A DNA stretch of 64,000 nt, from positions 7,804,526 to 7,868,525 of the forward strand of contig NC_132881.1 of assembly GCF_030463535.1 (NCBI RefSeq), read 5' to 3'. Positions within the stretch are counted from its first letter, which is position 1. Each line of letters opens with the position of its first letter. The notes under the pieces are model-generated. The model ran no database searches, was not told where the DNA came from, and saw only the letters and a list, made by a program, of their open reading frames with translations. Positions 50,801 through 63,326 of the stretch are shown in pieces. The translations under genes and the position numbers were made by a program. This DNA comes from Salminus brasiliensis (taxonomy: Eukaryota > Chordata > Actinopteri > Characiformes > Bryconidae).

Positions 50801-53800
50801 ACATGCTACATCAAGTTAACTGGGTTCACTGGGTTCCTGAAATTGTTAAAACATTTAAAAAAAAAAATCAGTTCCTGGGTTTGTTTGTTTGTTTGTTTGT
50901 TTTTTTGTTATTTTTTATGTGTCATTTGCAAGAAGATGCACAAAGATAGTTGTTCTGGCCTTTTTCTTACAGCTCTCTTACCATCATACCTCCTCTAGCA
51001 GAAAGTGGGGGCAAATTCACCAGTGGATGGTATGCCATGAATTGGATATGTTTGGACATGCATGGGTCTTTTTTTTTTTTTTTTTTCTCTCCCCACTAAG
51101 CTAATGATAAGATTCATTACGAGTCTCTAACATTTGTTCCAAATAGCAGGCAAAGCCACTCCTATTAACGGTATGGTTGACTTGTTTGCAGTGTGTCGGC
51201 ATGTTTATTTAAGGTTTGTTGCTGAGGAGTTCGGGTTTGTAATTACTACTTCTTTTTTTTTTCGAGAGCAAGAGAGCAAGACTTATCCTTCTTATATAGA
51301 AAGATTCACAACTAACAAAGTGAAAGCAAATCCATTGTTATTGCCCTGGGAAGTTACTCTTCATTTATTAGATAACATCTTGCATGGACCAAACGTTGCA
51401 CAGATAGGTGTGTATTCGAGTGTACTGCATCTTTCACCACAACCCCATTATAGTGGTGTGTTGACCACAGTGTACCGCTGCAGTAATATATTTACATCTA
51501 CTAACCTGTATTCAGATACAGTTAGTACAGTTGGGTGTCTGCTACGATATTAAGAAGCAATTTAAGACCATTTAAGCTTGATTTACACAGTCTCATCTGT
51601 CATACATAGCTCAGTCACCTGAATTTGAAACTGATGAATTGTAAATCTGACCGATTTAAACCACTTCAGGGCTGTTCACCCCTTGCTGAAGGTGTGTGTG
51701 TGTTTTTTGCATTGCATCTGGATATACTTTGGCTGGATTCCATTTACGCTAGTCACTGAAATGTGTTCCCAGCGTGACCAGATGAAATCTGACTTGACTT
51801 CTTTTGCTTTTAAAAAGCACAAACGTCATTCACATGTTGCTGAAGGAACTCATTGAGTTTATACTCTAGATCCATCTCTGACCACTTCCAGATGTGTTTT
51901 TTTGTGATCCTGTCATAGTCCTAACCCAGTCCTGTAAGTGTGTGTTTGCATATGGTGAAATCTGAGTGTGATCTGAGCATACAAATGTGCAAATATAGAT
52001 CAAATTGAGGAGCAGGGTCAGAAAAACGAAAACCAAAAAAAAGGGAACCATACACAGACAAGGAAAGCCTGGGTGGCATGTTACAGTAAGATTGTGATAC
52101 ACTTGATAACAGATCAGGTCATTAGATAACCGCTTGAATACTCGCACATGTGCTCATCTTCTCTTTCTCACTCTCTCTCTCTCTCTCTTTCTCTTTCTCT
52201 CACCACTTTTCTGTACAGCATCGTTTTTCTCCACGAGACGTTTTATTGACGGTTGTGGAAAATGCAGTCTCTGTGCCAGTGATTTTACCAGTTGCATAAA
52301 TTCTGTCAAAGCATGTTACAGCATGTGTTAACTTTGCCTGCTTGTCGTGTCTTAAACACTTGTTAAACATGTCTTTTCTCCTTGCATTTCTTATCATGAT
52401 CCTCACTAATTCAGCTCTTTTTCTGCCTTACTTTAACATGCACTTAATTTGACTCCTTTAATGATAGACCCGATCAGCTTCCTTCCCCTTCTATTTTTCT
52501 TGTTCCTCATCCGTCTTGTTCCCTGCCTTAGGCTGACACGGAGAAGGCCCGGCACAGCCATCGATCCAAAACCCATAGTCGTCGGGTTTGTATTGTGTTG
52601 TGATATTTTTCTCAGGCCTTTTCAGATGCTTTTATTTCTTTCCTCTGTTCTCTAGATCACTTTTTCTTCTCTTTTTCCTTCCCCCTCCATTTTCCTCTAA
52701 AGGGTCTGGAAGATGATGCTGTGTCGGTGCGAAGTAGTGGAAGTTACAGGGTGTGTAATCAATGGGATTTTGAATGCTGTGTGTTCTGTTTTAATTGTTT
52801 TATGGTAAATAGTTTGGAGACTTACTGCTTGATAAGGGTCATCAGGACAACAGCGATTCTTTTGATGTCCTGATCACTTGGCTCCCAAGTGATGCAGCAG
52901 TGTGTGTGCGTTCCTCACTGCTGCAGACTGTGAATAGTGTCTGATAATGGCACCTAGATGACACCAGAGGAAACTCTGCTCAAACACAGCTGTAAAACAT
53001 GGGATCAGAACTAAACTAAATCAGGCTTAAAATTGCAGATGTCAGATATATTAACAATATTTCTGGATCGACTTATAATAATAATAGTAGTAGTAGTAGT
53101 AGTAAAGGTGCAAGTATTTGACACTGTACAGCGAAATGTGTCCTCCGCATTTAACCCATCTGTGGTCGTGAACACACACTAGTGAACTAGGGGCAGTGAG
53201 TACACACACCCCCAGAGCAGTGGGCAGCCAACTCCAGCGCCCGGGGAGCAGAGAGGGTAAAGGGCCTTGCTCAAGGGCCCAACAGTGGCAGCTTGCTGAG
53301 CCCGGGTATAGAACCCACAACCTTGTCATCAGTAGCTCGGTGCTGTAACCCCTGAGCCACCACTGCCAGTAGTAGTGGTGGTGGTGGTGTTATCCTCTTT
53401 TCCACAGCTAAACTTGCCTGTTGCTCTTCTACACATTCAGAAAATTAGACAGGCATCACATTTTTGTTTGAGTAATACTCATGTCTATATGTCAACATGT
53501 CTATGTAAAGGTGACCTACCAGTTGAATCAAGGCAGGTTCAGTCAGCTCTGTTGCTGCTGGACTGGAGTTTTTGGAACTGTATCAAGAAATGAAATGCAA
53601 ACCATAAACAATGACGAAAAGCAGTTCACTAAGTAATAAATCTTGCCAAACACTCAGTAATAATAATAAAAAAAAACGGCCAACGATTGTCTAATGAGGT
53701 GCATATCCAGTATTTAAAAGCCTACATTTTATAATGGTGCAACAGCCTGCACTTATTCAGTATACCTATTCTGATGTGTAAAATCAGCTATTTCTTACTT

Positions 53801-54235
53801 TGATCCCTGGCTTGCAAATGAGGATGAAATATAAAATGCATTTCATAAATGTCAGTTTGTTTAACTTTTTTGTTTTCCTTCTTTCGAAGTCCTCTTCCTC
53901 ATCGCTGCTAGGCAACTCTCATTCCTCCAGCCGGACTAGCTCATCTAGGAGAAAAGGCCTGGTGGTGCGTTTCTGCGATTGCATTTAAGCGCTCTTGCTT
54001 GGGGTGACTGGTTTTGAGGCATATCTGTGTCCATTTCTAACTTGATGCTGGTGTAAACAGTTATGTCACGTGGCAACTGTAGGCATGGGATGCTTTTATA
54101 TTTAAGATGATGATCTGTGGAATACTAACTATACTGACTATTAATAGTGAAGCATCAACACCTTTTTAAAGACTACTTTATTGAAGGGCTTTCTCCTTCT
54201 TAACGTAATGTTTTCAGTGCTTGTTGAAATGAGCT

Positions 54236-54279
<44 letters not shown>

Positions 54280-54291
54280 AATATAAGTGTA

Positions 54292-54346
<55 letters not shown>

Positions 54347-54384
54347 TCATTATTATATATATGTATATAATAAAGTACAGCTTT

Positions 54385-54452
<68 letters not shown>

Positions 54453-57400
54453 GATTTTGCATTAATGCCAGTTTACTGAAGATGAGGTTTTAATACATTT
54501 TGTTCTTTAATTGATTTCGTATGGAGTGATAAACTAGCTTTTATGCAAGTCAAACAAAACACTGAGTAATAATTACAGATAACATACTTTTCATATAATA
54601 CCAATTTTGAAACTGTCAGCCAATGCCAATACCAATCCAATATCTCTGATATAAAAACCCATAAAATCACTTTACTCAAGATGAGCATCTAAGAGTATAC
54701 AGATAACATTTACATCACACTGTAGAAGTGTGTGTTGTCTTTTAAGGATAGATTTCTTACAGGCTTGGATATGTACCAAATAAACCATTTTTCAACAATC
54801 CAAATATCAGAACATCATCAGCTTCTGCCCTGTTCCACTTTATTGCAGTATTTGATCTGCTTAGCCTGTTCTAAAAACCTACTTTATCCTGGCTTTCCTG
54901 CCCAAATTGACACACAAAGCTTTTCCTTAGATTAGTTTTGTTGAAAGACTAAACAAGACAATGCTAGTAGTCATTGAAAGCAATTTAATATCCAGCTGTC
55001 CGTCAGTAGGTTTTATATATGATGGGTTTGCTTTTTGTAATGGTGTAGGATTTTCCCTCCATGTGGACATGTTCATTCTTTGTCTGTCTACTCAGTAGTT
55101 TCCACACATGATGTGAAGATGTGAATCATCACTGGAAGCTATGGCCTGACCCCTGTTTTTAAGAAGACCAATGGTCTGTTCTCTGAACTGCATCAAGGCT
55201 TGAAGAGCTTTGACCACTTGAAAACACACCGAACTCATACAGAACTGACAGATGTTTTAAATGAAGTATAGTACTCCCTTTAGTCTTTTGAATCCCCCGT
55301 TTCTCTTGGTGAATTCTTTCTTGAAGCAAGGTATAGTTTGTAATGTAATCTGCATATAATATAATCTGCTAAACTTACAAATATAATATGTTAAACAAGC
55401 AAACATTATTTTTTTTTATATCCGTAATCGTGTAACTGTCCTAAAATATTAAATTAGAAATTATTTTACCTGCCAATGTGTTATTTATGCAGTATATTGT
55501 CATAGTTGTCAGTTGGTGAAAAAGGGTTGGGGATAATACTTAAGATTGTGATTTTTTTTTTTTGTAAGATGATTTAAGGCTGCCTACAATCTCAAATCTG
55601 ATGAAAATATGATGTTTTGAAGATTTCACATTTGAGCTATTTTCATTTAGGGTGCTACGCTTAAGCATACTTTGTAGTCCCAAAAAGGTTATCATGCCAT
55701 AGAATACATCTGACCCTACAGTATCTCATGGAGTGAACTTTGCTAACACTATTTTTGCTAATAACACTATTTAATCTTTTAACATTTCATATAACACGAC
55801 TTTTCTGGACCTTATTTGCCCTGTTTACAGGTTGATAGAAACATAAATTTTTGTAATCTGTTATTGAGGTGGTTCACTTAACAGCATGTTTGTTGATAAA
55901 ACTTGAAATTTCCATTTGTTTAACAGTTACATTATGCCATTGGTCAAGTTATGTTAAGTCATTTACTTGGTCCTGCTCTCTTTTCAGTCTGATGGCCTCT
56001 ACAGTAGTTCCTCTTTGAAGAGCTCTCGCTCCACTGTATGTACAATCCTTATGGCGAATGATTTTTGATAGTAAATCATAATCTAATCTTTCACTTATCT
56101 GTAAAAGACTTACCTGAAAAATCAATTTCAACTGCCTGCCAGTGATAAAATAGAAGAAATGTAATATAAAAGAAGCAAATGAATTGTCTGAAGTAGATTG
56201 TGTGTCCACTCTGCCTATTAGAAACTATGTGCTTCTGTAATGTGTTTTTTTTTTTTGTTTGTTTGTTTGTTTGTCTTCCACGTTTAATAATTTGGATTAT
56301 CATTTACCATTTTCGGTCACCGTTCTACTGAATACCATGCACTCTTCTAGCATACATATCTTAGCAAAAGTTAACCTTTTGCCCTCTTCTTTACAGAGCT
56401 CTTTGTATAATGACCTTCACATGAAGCCTGTTTCAAGTAGCAGCAGGAAAGACCTACTGGTCAGTGCTTCTGACCCTCATCCTGAGTATAAATTTCATTG
56501 GCTGGAACTATTGTTGTGCTAAGTTTTTAATGTAGAAATATTGGTCTTGATACTGCTGTTCTACCACCCATATTTGATCCATTTACTGCATTTGCCTTGA
56601 TTAATTGTAAGACGTGGAAAACCATCAGTCTAGGTCTTCAGAGAAAAGCTAATAGTTTTTAGGATAATGACTTTACTGAGCAATATTATCATGCTTGTTA
56701 TGTTAAAGCTCTTTAAATGTTGTAGTTATATTTTTATTAATATGTTAATACAAGTTAACACAAGTTTTGGATGGTAGATTGCCCAATTTTGGCCAAGATT
56801 GCCTCAGATTCTACATTCTGCCCTTCTTCACTTCTTGACATGGTGTAAATCTGGCCATTCTCCCGAATTTAAATTTCATGATGAATGGATTAATAGAAAT
56901 GGTTCAAAATTTGTAACTTTTCTTAAAGTTTTTTCCTTCTCATATAAATACTTTGCTACTACTTGCTAATTCATGAACATGAGACTTGTACCCTCTTGCT
57001 TGCAGACTATTTAAAAAATGCTTGGGAGTGAACTGGTAGATTTTAGTGTTGAATAAATCTTAACTGAGTTTGTCTTCAGGTGATCTAACGAGGTGACAGT
57101 AAAACTAGAGCTAACCTGCTACTGTAGTAGATAGTGATTACTCATGGGCTTCTACACACAACAAAACTTTCTTAAAAGCCATGTGTACTTCTAAATTGTT
57201 GCAGTGACTGAGACTACTTTTAATACTGGTTGTTTTGCTGGAGTGCATGATTGTTTTGAATGTTTAAATATTTATGGCCTTGTCGTGTCTTGCATGATAT
57301 CGAGATGCCTTTGTAGATAAAGAAATAATGTGACTTTGTTCAAGTCAACTTTTTATCAGGTGACAAACTTGTTTGTTTTTAGAAAGGAGAAGTGAAGTTA

Positions 57401-60400
57401 CACGATTAGTCAATCTTGCGTGCTAACTTAATGTCTATTGGCTTTAATCCATCAGTAACCAAAGACAGTTTTACTACTTTTCGTTGTGCTTTGAAAAGAA
57501 CCCAAACCCTACTGACTCAAAACGCTATCGTTCATGAAGAACGCTGTACAAGTTGTTCTAAACAAAAATACAAAGAACCTAGAATCTTAATTTTAGAGAG
57601 GTTTTTGTTTTTTAACCCAGATATATAACCTCTAACTAGCTTGCAGTCTAACTAACTACCCAGCTTATACAAACTAATCAGATAGTAATATTAATTATAG
57701 TCTGTGACTAGTAGTAGTAACTAGTAGTGCTCACAAAATTAAAATGTTATTAGCTGTCCTATCTGAATATTTAATAATGAACAAATTAAGATTTATTGTA
57801 GTTGTTGACAATTATATTGTATAAATATGGCTGTACATTTTGTTGATAGGTGTATTCTTTACAGAAACCTTTAACCTTTAAAGGTGGTCGGTATGATGGG
57901 TGTGGAAAAACTGCATAAAATGTCTGGACTAGTTATAGAGACTATAAATATATGTCTGTATAGAAACTTTCTAAACTGCATAGTAACAAGAAACTGATTG
58001 GATTTCATTAATGTTTAATTTATCTGTGGTTCGTTGAAATTGCTGACGCTGTAATGGGCGATTGACAGGTACTGACGTACTGAATATTCAACCGGATGTG
58101 ATTAATTCAGTCTAGTCAGTGATCAAAGTTGAGCTTGGGATGTTTTAGTTCCTTTCATTTCCCTTCTTTCTTTTTTATCCATTAGTTTGCCTAAAAATTT
58201 TTCACTTCTCATGACTTCATTATGACACAATGTGTACCTTTTTTCTTCTTCTTCTTCTTTCACTTCCACAGTTCCACTTCCTGAGCCACTTCTCTAAGCT
58301 GCTGTGCATGCATTTGCATTCTGTTAATGGCTTTTTCGATGTGTCATCTCTTTAGACTGGATTGTATCATGACCAAAGGAACTACAGCAGTCTAAAGAAC
58401 TCCAAACCTCCTCCTCCTTCCTCCTCTACTGCCTCTACCTATCAGTCCCGGGTTTGTTTTTGAGTTGTCTGTTGTCCATATGTGTCCATTCACTGTACAT
58501 TGTCCCTCATGTTGCAGAACTCTTTCTCTCACTGTCTTAAATAGTTAAAGCACTTACTTCAACTAAATAAGCCTGTTTATTTGTTTTTTCCCCCCCCTAT
58601 ACTTTTACCTAGCGTTCTTAAAGCCAGGATAAAACCGGGGTGATAATGATTGTAATATCTTGCTCTTTACCAAAAGTTACCTTACATACATGCATATACA
58701 TATTTTTTTGGGTTGGAGATTAAAGTTTGTTTCATTTAAATTTAGACTTCAAATACTGTACAGACATTAAATGCTGGTGAAGTCCTCGACTTTTACTTTT
58801 AATTGTTTAAACCTTTTTTTCCATAAAACAAAATAGGCAGTAAGTGGGTTTTAAAAACACACCAAATTAATACATTTTAGCTTTTTACTGAACAGACTTT
58901 TGCACCATGTCGTATATGTAATGCTAATGGTATATAAAAGCATTTCCGTGTGTATGTGCATGTGTCTAGACTCCTAGTTCTGTCCCCAGTGCTCTAACCC
59001 TCACACACCTCCTCTCACAGGCCACGCCCACCGCCGTGTCCACAGGCCTGACGCGCAGCTATAGCCTGGTCAGTTTGTAATTTGCATGTAAAACATGGAT
59101 AGTTGTATATGCCGGTTTGTGAATTTGCATGCAGAAGAGCTGTTAGATCTGATTAGAAGTGAAGTGAGGGAGTACGTGCACACAGGGCGAAGTAAACCAC
59201 TTTGCTTCTGTCTTGCTTTGGCCTGCTGTAGAGTATCCGCCTTCCGACCTTGAAGACCTTAAAGAGTTCCATTATTTTATTTGTATCTTCAAAAAGGCAG
59301 AAGGCAGGCACAGCCCTTTAAGCATGAGGGAAGACCCTTCACTGTCAGGGGTAGTTCTCTGGAAAACAAAGTAGCCACTGTCATTAGGGGGTCTCAAAGC
59401 TAACAAAGGGGTGGTTATGACCCATCATGTTCATGGAATGGGTAAAAAATGAACAGGGTGGTCGGTCAGAGATGGTCTCAAAACAAGCAAGATGGTGATT
59501 AGAACCAGTTACAGTCAAGAGGAGGTTGTAGTCGGGGTGAGGTCTTGAACATATGAGTTGATTATTAGGACTAATTGCAGGCTGAAGCAGGTCTTGGGGC
59601 GTTTTCACATTAGAGCTATTTTCCCGGACCTGGGTCCGCTTGCTCCACGAGTTTGGTCAGTCCAGGTGTGGTCCAGAGCACTGATCTATGGTCCTCCTGA
59701 AAGTGGTGCTCTGGGATTTGCTTTAAGAGGACTCTGGTCTGGTCCTCTTAAGGTGTGGAAGCTGTCTGCTCCCCCAAACCAGCCCGAAATCGACCCTGGG
59801 AGCAACTTGTGTATTTGGGACTAGTGTAAAAACGCCCTTCAAGCCAATAAGGTAGTTTTGGGGAAGGTCACATACCAGGTTTAGGTTTGTGTGTGCCATT
59901 AAATACCATAAGCATGCTTGTGTCTGATTTCACCCTGTATGTAACACTTCTTAAAGAGAAAAGTTATTCAATGATTGAAGTTGTCTTTGCTGAAGGGTGG
60001 ACCTCCACTTTTGTGCCCTCAGGCTTCAGTATGTGACGATGGTCTCTATGGCTCATACAGTTCAAGAGCTGTAAGTGTTTGTTAGTATCCAGAACAGTCT
60101 TATATGTTATGATGTCAACCCTGAAAAACAAGGCACCATTTGGAGCCCGTCTGAATGGAATGCTTGTCCCCACAGCCATCTGAGTGCAGCTGGTACTCTT
60201 CTGGTGCCAGCTCTACCCGCAGTAGTCCTGTGGTAAGAACTTTGCAGCATGCATCACCTCCACGTCCCCACTAACTACACACATTGAGATGTTTTCCAGC
60301 ACGCAGATTTGGGTTGAGTTGAAGTTAGGAACCTGAATCCTAAATTTTCCAGTTTTTTTTTAGACAGTTGTGCTTATATTACTAAGAACATAGTCATGCC

Positions 60401-62378
60401 CACATGCAGTAAACCTCATGAAAATGATTCTTTTTGGAAGCCAGACGTGTTTTGTTTATGCCATTGTTAAAAGAACCCTGTATTTTTACTCAAGAAGCAC
60501 CTTTATTATTATTATTTATTTATTTATTTGTTTATTTATTTTTTATCCGGAGCCCCGATCAGAACAGTTCAGTTAACTGCCAGTGATTACAGAACTAACG
60601 AAACTAGATTCTGGAAGCTCCAGTTTTGTCCAGATGTTTTTAATATCACTAATTTCAGAATTATAAGATTAGCCACTGGTCACAAATGCATGTAAAATTG
60701 GCATCTTTACAGGATGAAAGTCCATTACTTGTTTACTTGACTAAAATGTAATGGCAGTTGCTGGAATGGAGTCTTCTTCTAAGCGTTAGTGTTTGGATTC
60801 TAGTTGCCTTGTGGTTTAAATGTGTGTTCAATGGGAATTCTTGATCGCATGCAGTGAACTGATTAATTCAAAAGCTTACTGATAACGACCTGATCTTAAA
60901 ATAGTGTGTGAAGTCCTTGTAGGTGATGCTGTACAGAGCATTGTCACTGGAAGTGTGCATGTTTCTACAAGGCTGTGTTCATCTCAGATTAGAATTTGCA
61001 GTAAAAGGTGCACGACTGAAGCTCATACTGTTTTAGCTGAACTGGCATTTTTTTAAATGGGTATTTTTTGTTTGTTTATTATTATTATAATAACAATCTG
61101 TGGTGCGTGACAATAAGCCGATGTTCATTGAGTGTTTTGTGATTGTTCTCCACAGTTGTTGTTGTTTGAGTTCATGTCTCCTCTCTGAAGGGTATTATAT
61201 TTAAATGACTATTATTTTCTCATAATCTCCCAGTGCTCTTCTGATGATGACTCTGCCAGCACTGTGTCTCAGGATCGCCTCAGCCGTGGAAGAAGGGATA
61301 GTGTGGTGAGCCAGCAGGGGCAATGGCCCTATTTAGGCAAAGTTGCATAGAAACTAGCGCACACTAGAACATCCATAATGGCTTCACACCCAAACTCCTC
61401 AAAATAAAGTTTCCTACATTTGTTCTTGGCTCTGGCATTGTTTTAGGAAAGACATTTAAAAAAAACTTTACATCCACAGAGCTCCTGTAGACCCTTTATT
61501 TGTGTACTTGGCATTTGATGAAGCTGGTGTACAATCCTAACTTGTCAGTGAAATTGTGCAGTGCTTATTGTTACATTTGACCATGCGCAGAGTTGTCGCT
61601 GGTCACGGATACTGCGTTTGACTTTGGCTGACGATGCTACTTAACGCAAATTAAATACAGAATTGCTTGTATCGTTTTCATTCCCCACTCATCTTTAACT
61701 TGCCTTTGCCTTGTAGTCATCTGACATTTCTGATGTGAGCGCGACTGCTGCCGACTATTTCAGTCGCTCCAACCGCAGAGGGAGTATTGTTTCTGATTTA
61801 GATGATCTGAGCATCCCAGATTTGGACAGTGTAAGTGATGGCACAATGGTGTGCTGCATGTCTTGCTGTGGACACCTGCTAACCTGAAACTGACAGTTTC
61901 TCCACGACATCTGAAAGCTTAACCATGTAGATAAATAAGCTTTTTTTTACTGATTGAATGATATTTGCTAAATTAATTCAAAATTGCTTCAAACAGATTC
62001 CTTATTTAAATACTTAATGAGGCTTAAATGAAGCTTGGAATGCAAAAAAGGTCTCGAATGAAGCAGGAAAGCTATATGTGGAAATGTTCCTAGCAATAGT
62101 GACACATTTGAACAGTCATACCTGCAGTAGTTCCTCTCGGTCCTTTCTGTGTTTAATAAGGACAACATAAAATGACTAAATTAACCAATCAGTTACAGAT
62201 GACCTCTTATTACTGCTATAATTTGAAGCATTATACCATATGTCATCATTTTTTATTCGTATGACTATCAGATTTTCTCATTTTGATGTTCAAATATATA
62301 TGTTTGAAGGGGGGGGGGTAAAATGCCCACTTCTATTCAAAATTTTAAGCAGTGTGAATTCATAACTCAACAAAATAA

Positions 62379-62419
<41 letters not shown>

Positions 62420-63326
62420 ATGTAGATCCATATAAAGATCATAATGGACCCTGCAGTATACTATAATAACCCTAGAAAACAAAGCTGCATGTGAACATCT
62501 AACATCTGCTTGTCTGCTTAGTCTCAGAGTTGGTTGTACTGTATCTTATCTCCGCAGTCTAAAGTGCTGCATGAGGAATGCAGCGGTCAGTGTTTTTTTC
62601 CAGGAGCACGGTGTGGTAAACAGTGTAATACTCTTCTACAACTTGAGTTCTTTATGTAAAAACACTAATACTGCTGATGTTGTTGTGTTCTGCCTGTCAG
62701 CAAATCAAATTGCACATATGCTAATTTCAACTATATTTTAGGACAAAAAGTTTGAGAACTCCTTTTGTATTTGTGTTCTTAGTCTCACTGTTTTTGTCTG
62801 GTATTTGTTTGTAACTGAGGTACTTGTATGTATTTTATTTAATGTTTGAAGATCTTTGTTTTCATGAAAAAGGCGATGTGTTTGAAATGTTAGGATGTTT
62901 GTTTAGCTGTATGATTATTAATGATTGTCTTCAATCCAACAAACCTTGGAGATTATTTTTTTCTGCTATCCTGATCAAGGTCAAAATTCTGGGATGACAT
63001 TTCTACCTTTTAAGGAAAAGAGCTGTGTACCTTATTGCCTTATTGTCTTGGGGTGCATTGTTGCTAAAGGCTCTTGGGCTTTTGTCTGGGAAATCTTGTG
63101 TATGTTAAGGCAACATAATAGCAGTGTTTGTGATTCTTGGGATGCTGGAAACACAACCATCAGCAGTTTTAATTTGCAGGTTTTCAGAGAGAACCTTGCT
63201 TCTCCATGAGCACACATACTATTTATACTATTTATATAAATACTACATGTATTTTATTTATTTATTTATCATCTTTTCTAGTTGGAAGAGAAGTGTGACA
63301 AGCAGTTCTCCGACTCCTTCAGTCGG
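44878..63326 (+). CDS. lrrfip2: LRRFIP2 (leucine-rich repeat flightless-interacting protein 2), N-terminal part
   Basis: Fourteen coding exons: 44878-44967 (ATG), 48761-48847, 52532-52585, 52703-52750, 53890-53964, 55988-56035, 56397-56459, 58356-58451, 59021-59068, 60023-60070, 60176-60232, 61234-61305, 61717-61830, 63282-63326, encoding 315 residues so far; the coiled-coil exons lie right of the window. LRRFIP2 is a cytosolic adaptor that binds Flightless-I and MyD88 and modulates Toll-like receptor and Wnt signalling (family knowledge). The start [17 protein letters not shown] and [20 protein letters not shown] match the LRRFIP2 rather than LRRFIP1 N-terminus. The middle is a serine-rich region ([54 protein letters not shown]) matching the long isoform order. 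Every exon is a multiple of three and in phase 0, so any can be skipped without a frameshift. Exon 44836-44967 also carries 42 nt of 5' UTR. Some exons may be alternative. Confidence 0.95.
45771..45805. repeat. (TTTA)n microsatellite
   Basis: Seven or eight TTTA units near 45777-45803, in the lrrfip2 intron 44968-48760. Apart from this and the repeat at 47924, I see nothing notable in that 3.8-kb intron. Confidence 0.8.
47924..48180 (-). mobile_element. LINE-like 3' end (same family as 43305)
   Basis: Begins ACATTTACATTTAAGGCATTTAGCAG and carries TCTTATCCAGAGTGACTTAC. Its reverse complement is the tail of the SINE at 27780-28019. Internal blocks match 43305-43830, here truncated near 48165. 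Confidence 0.6.
49404..49875. mobile_element. Inverted pair of tRNA-derived SINEs (foldback)
   Basis: 49482-49669 and 49690-49875 are inverse complements over about 187 bp, with few differences and a 20-bp spacer. Each arm is the SINE family also present singly at 53101-53370: blocks TAAAGGGCCTTGCTCAAGGG, AACAGTGGCAGCTTGC and a B-box reading GGTTCGATTC on the opposite strand. Both copies lack the distal tRNA-like head (A-box side), so they meet near the B-box. The pair lies in the lrrfip2 intron 48848-52531 and would fold into a long hairpin in the pre-mRNA. Confidence 0.85.
53101..53370 (-). mobile_element. tRNA-derived SINE, single copy
   Basis: Read on the minus strand it starts GGCAGTGGTGGCTCAGGGGT (A-box-like), followed by a degenerate B-box in GGTTGTGGGTTCTATACCC. 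The body is shared with 49482-49875. It ends near GTCAAATACTTGCACCTTTA beside a short (AGT)n run. It lies in the lrrfip2 intron 52751-53889. Confidence 0.8.
54240..54449. repeat. (TG)n and two long (AT)n arrays
   Basis: TG at about 54240-54271, AT at about 54299-54338 and AT at 54391-54449, in the lrrfip2 intron 53965-55987. The YIYIYI-type open frames over this region are repeat translations. Confidence 0.95.
59597..59837. mobile_element. MITE with 17-bp terminal inverted repeats
   Basis: The left end GGGCGTTTTCACATTAG (59597-59613) and the right end CTAGTGTAAAAACGCCC (59821-59837) pair with two mismatches. The 241-bp interior is non-coding despite an 88-codon open frame, which reads through both ends. 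It lies in the lrrfip2 intron 59069-60022. Confidence 0.75.
62381..62416. repeat. (GT)n microsatellite
   Basis: Eighteen GT units in the lrrfip2 intron 61831-63281. The rest of that intron holds nothing I recognise apart from a G-run near 62310. Confidence 0.95.

Noticed and set aside
54214-54462. 82-codon frame of alternating Tyr and Ile
   Set aside because: Translation of (AT)n and (GT)n microsatellites.
59558-59824. 88-codon frame in the 59.6-kb region
   Set aside because: It lies almost entirely within the MITE bounded by inverted repeats at 59597 and 59837.
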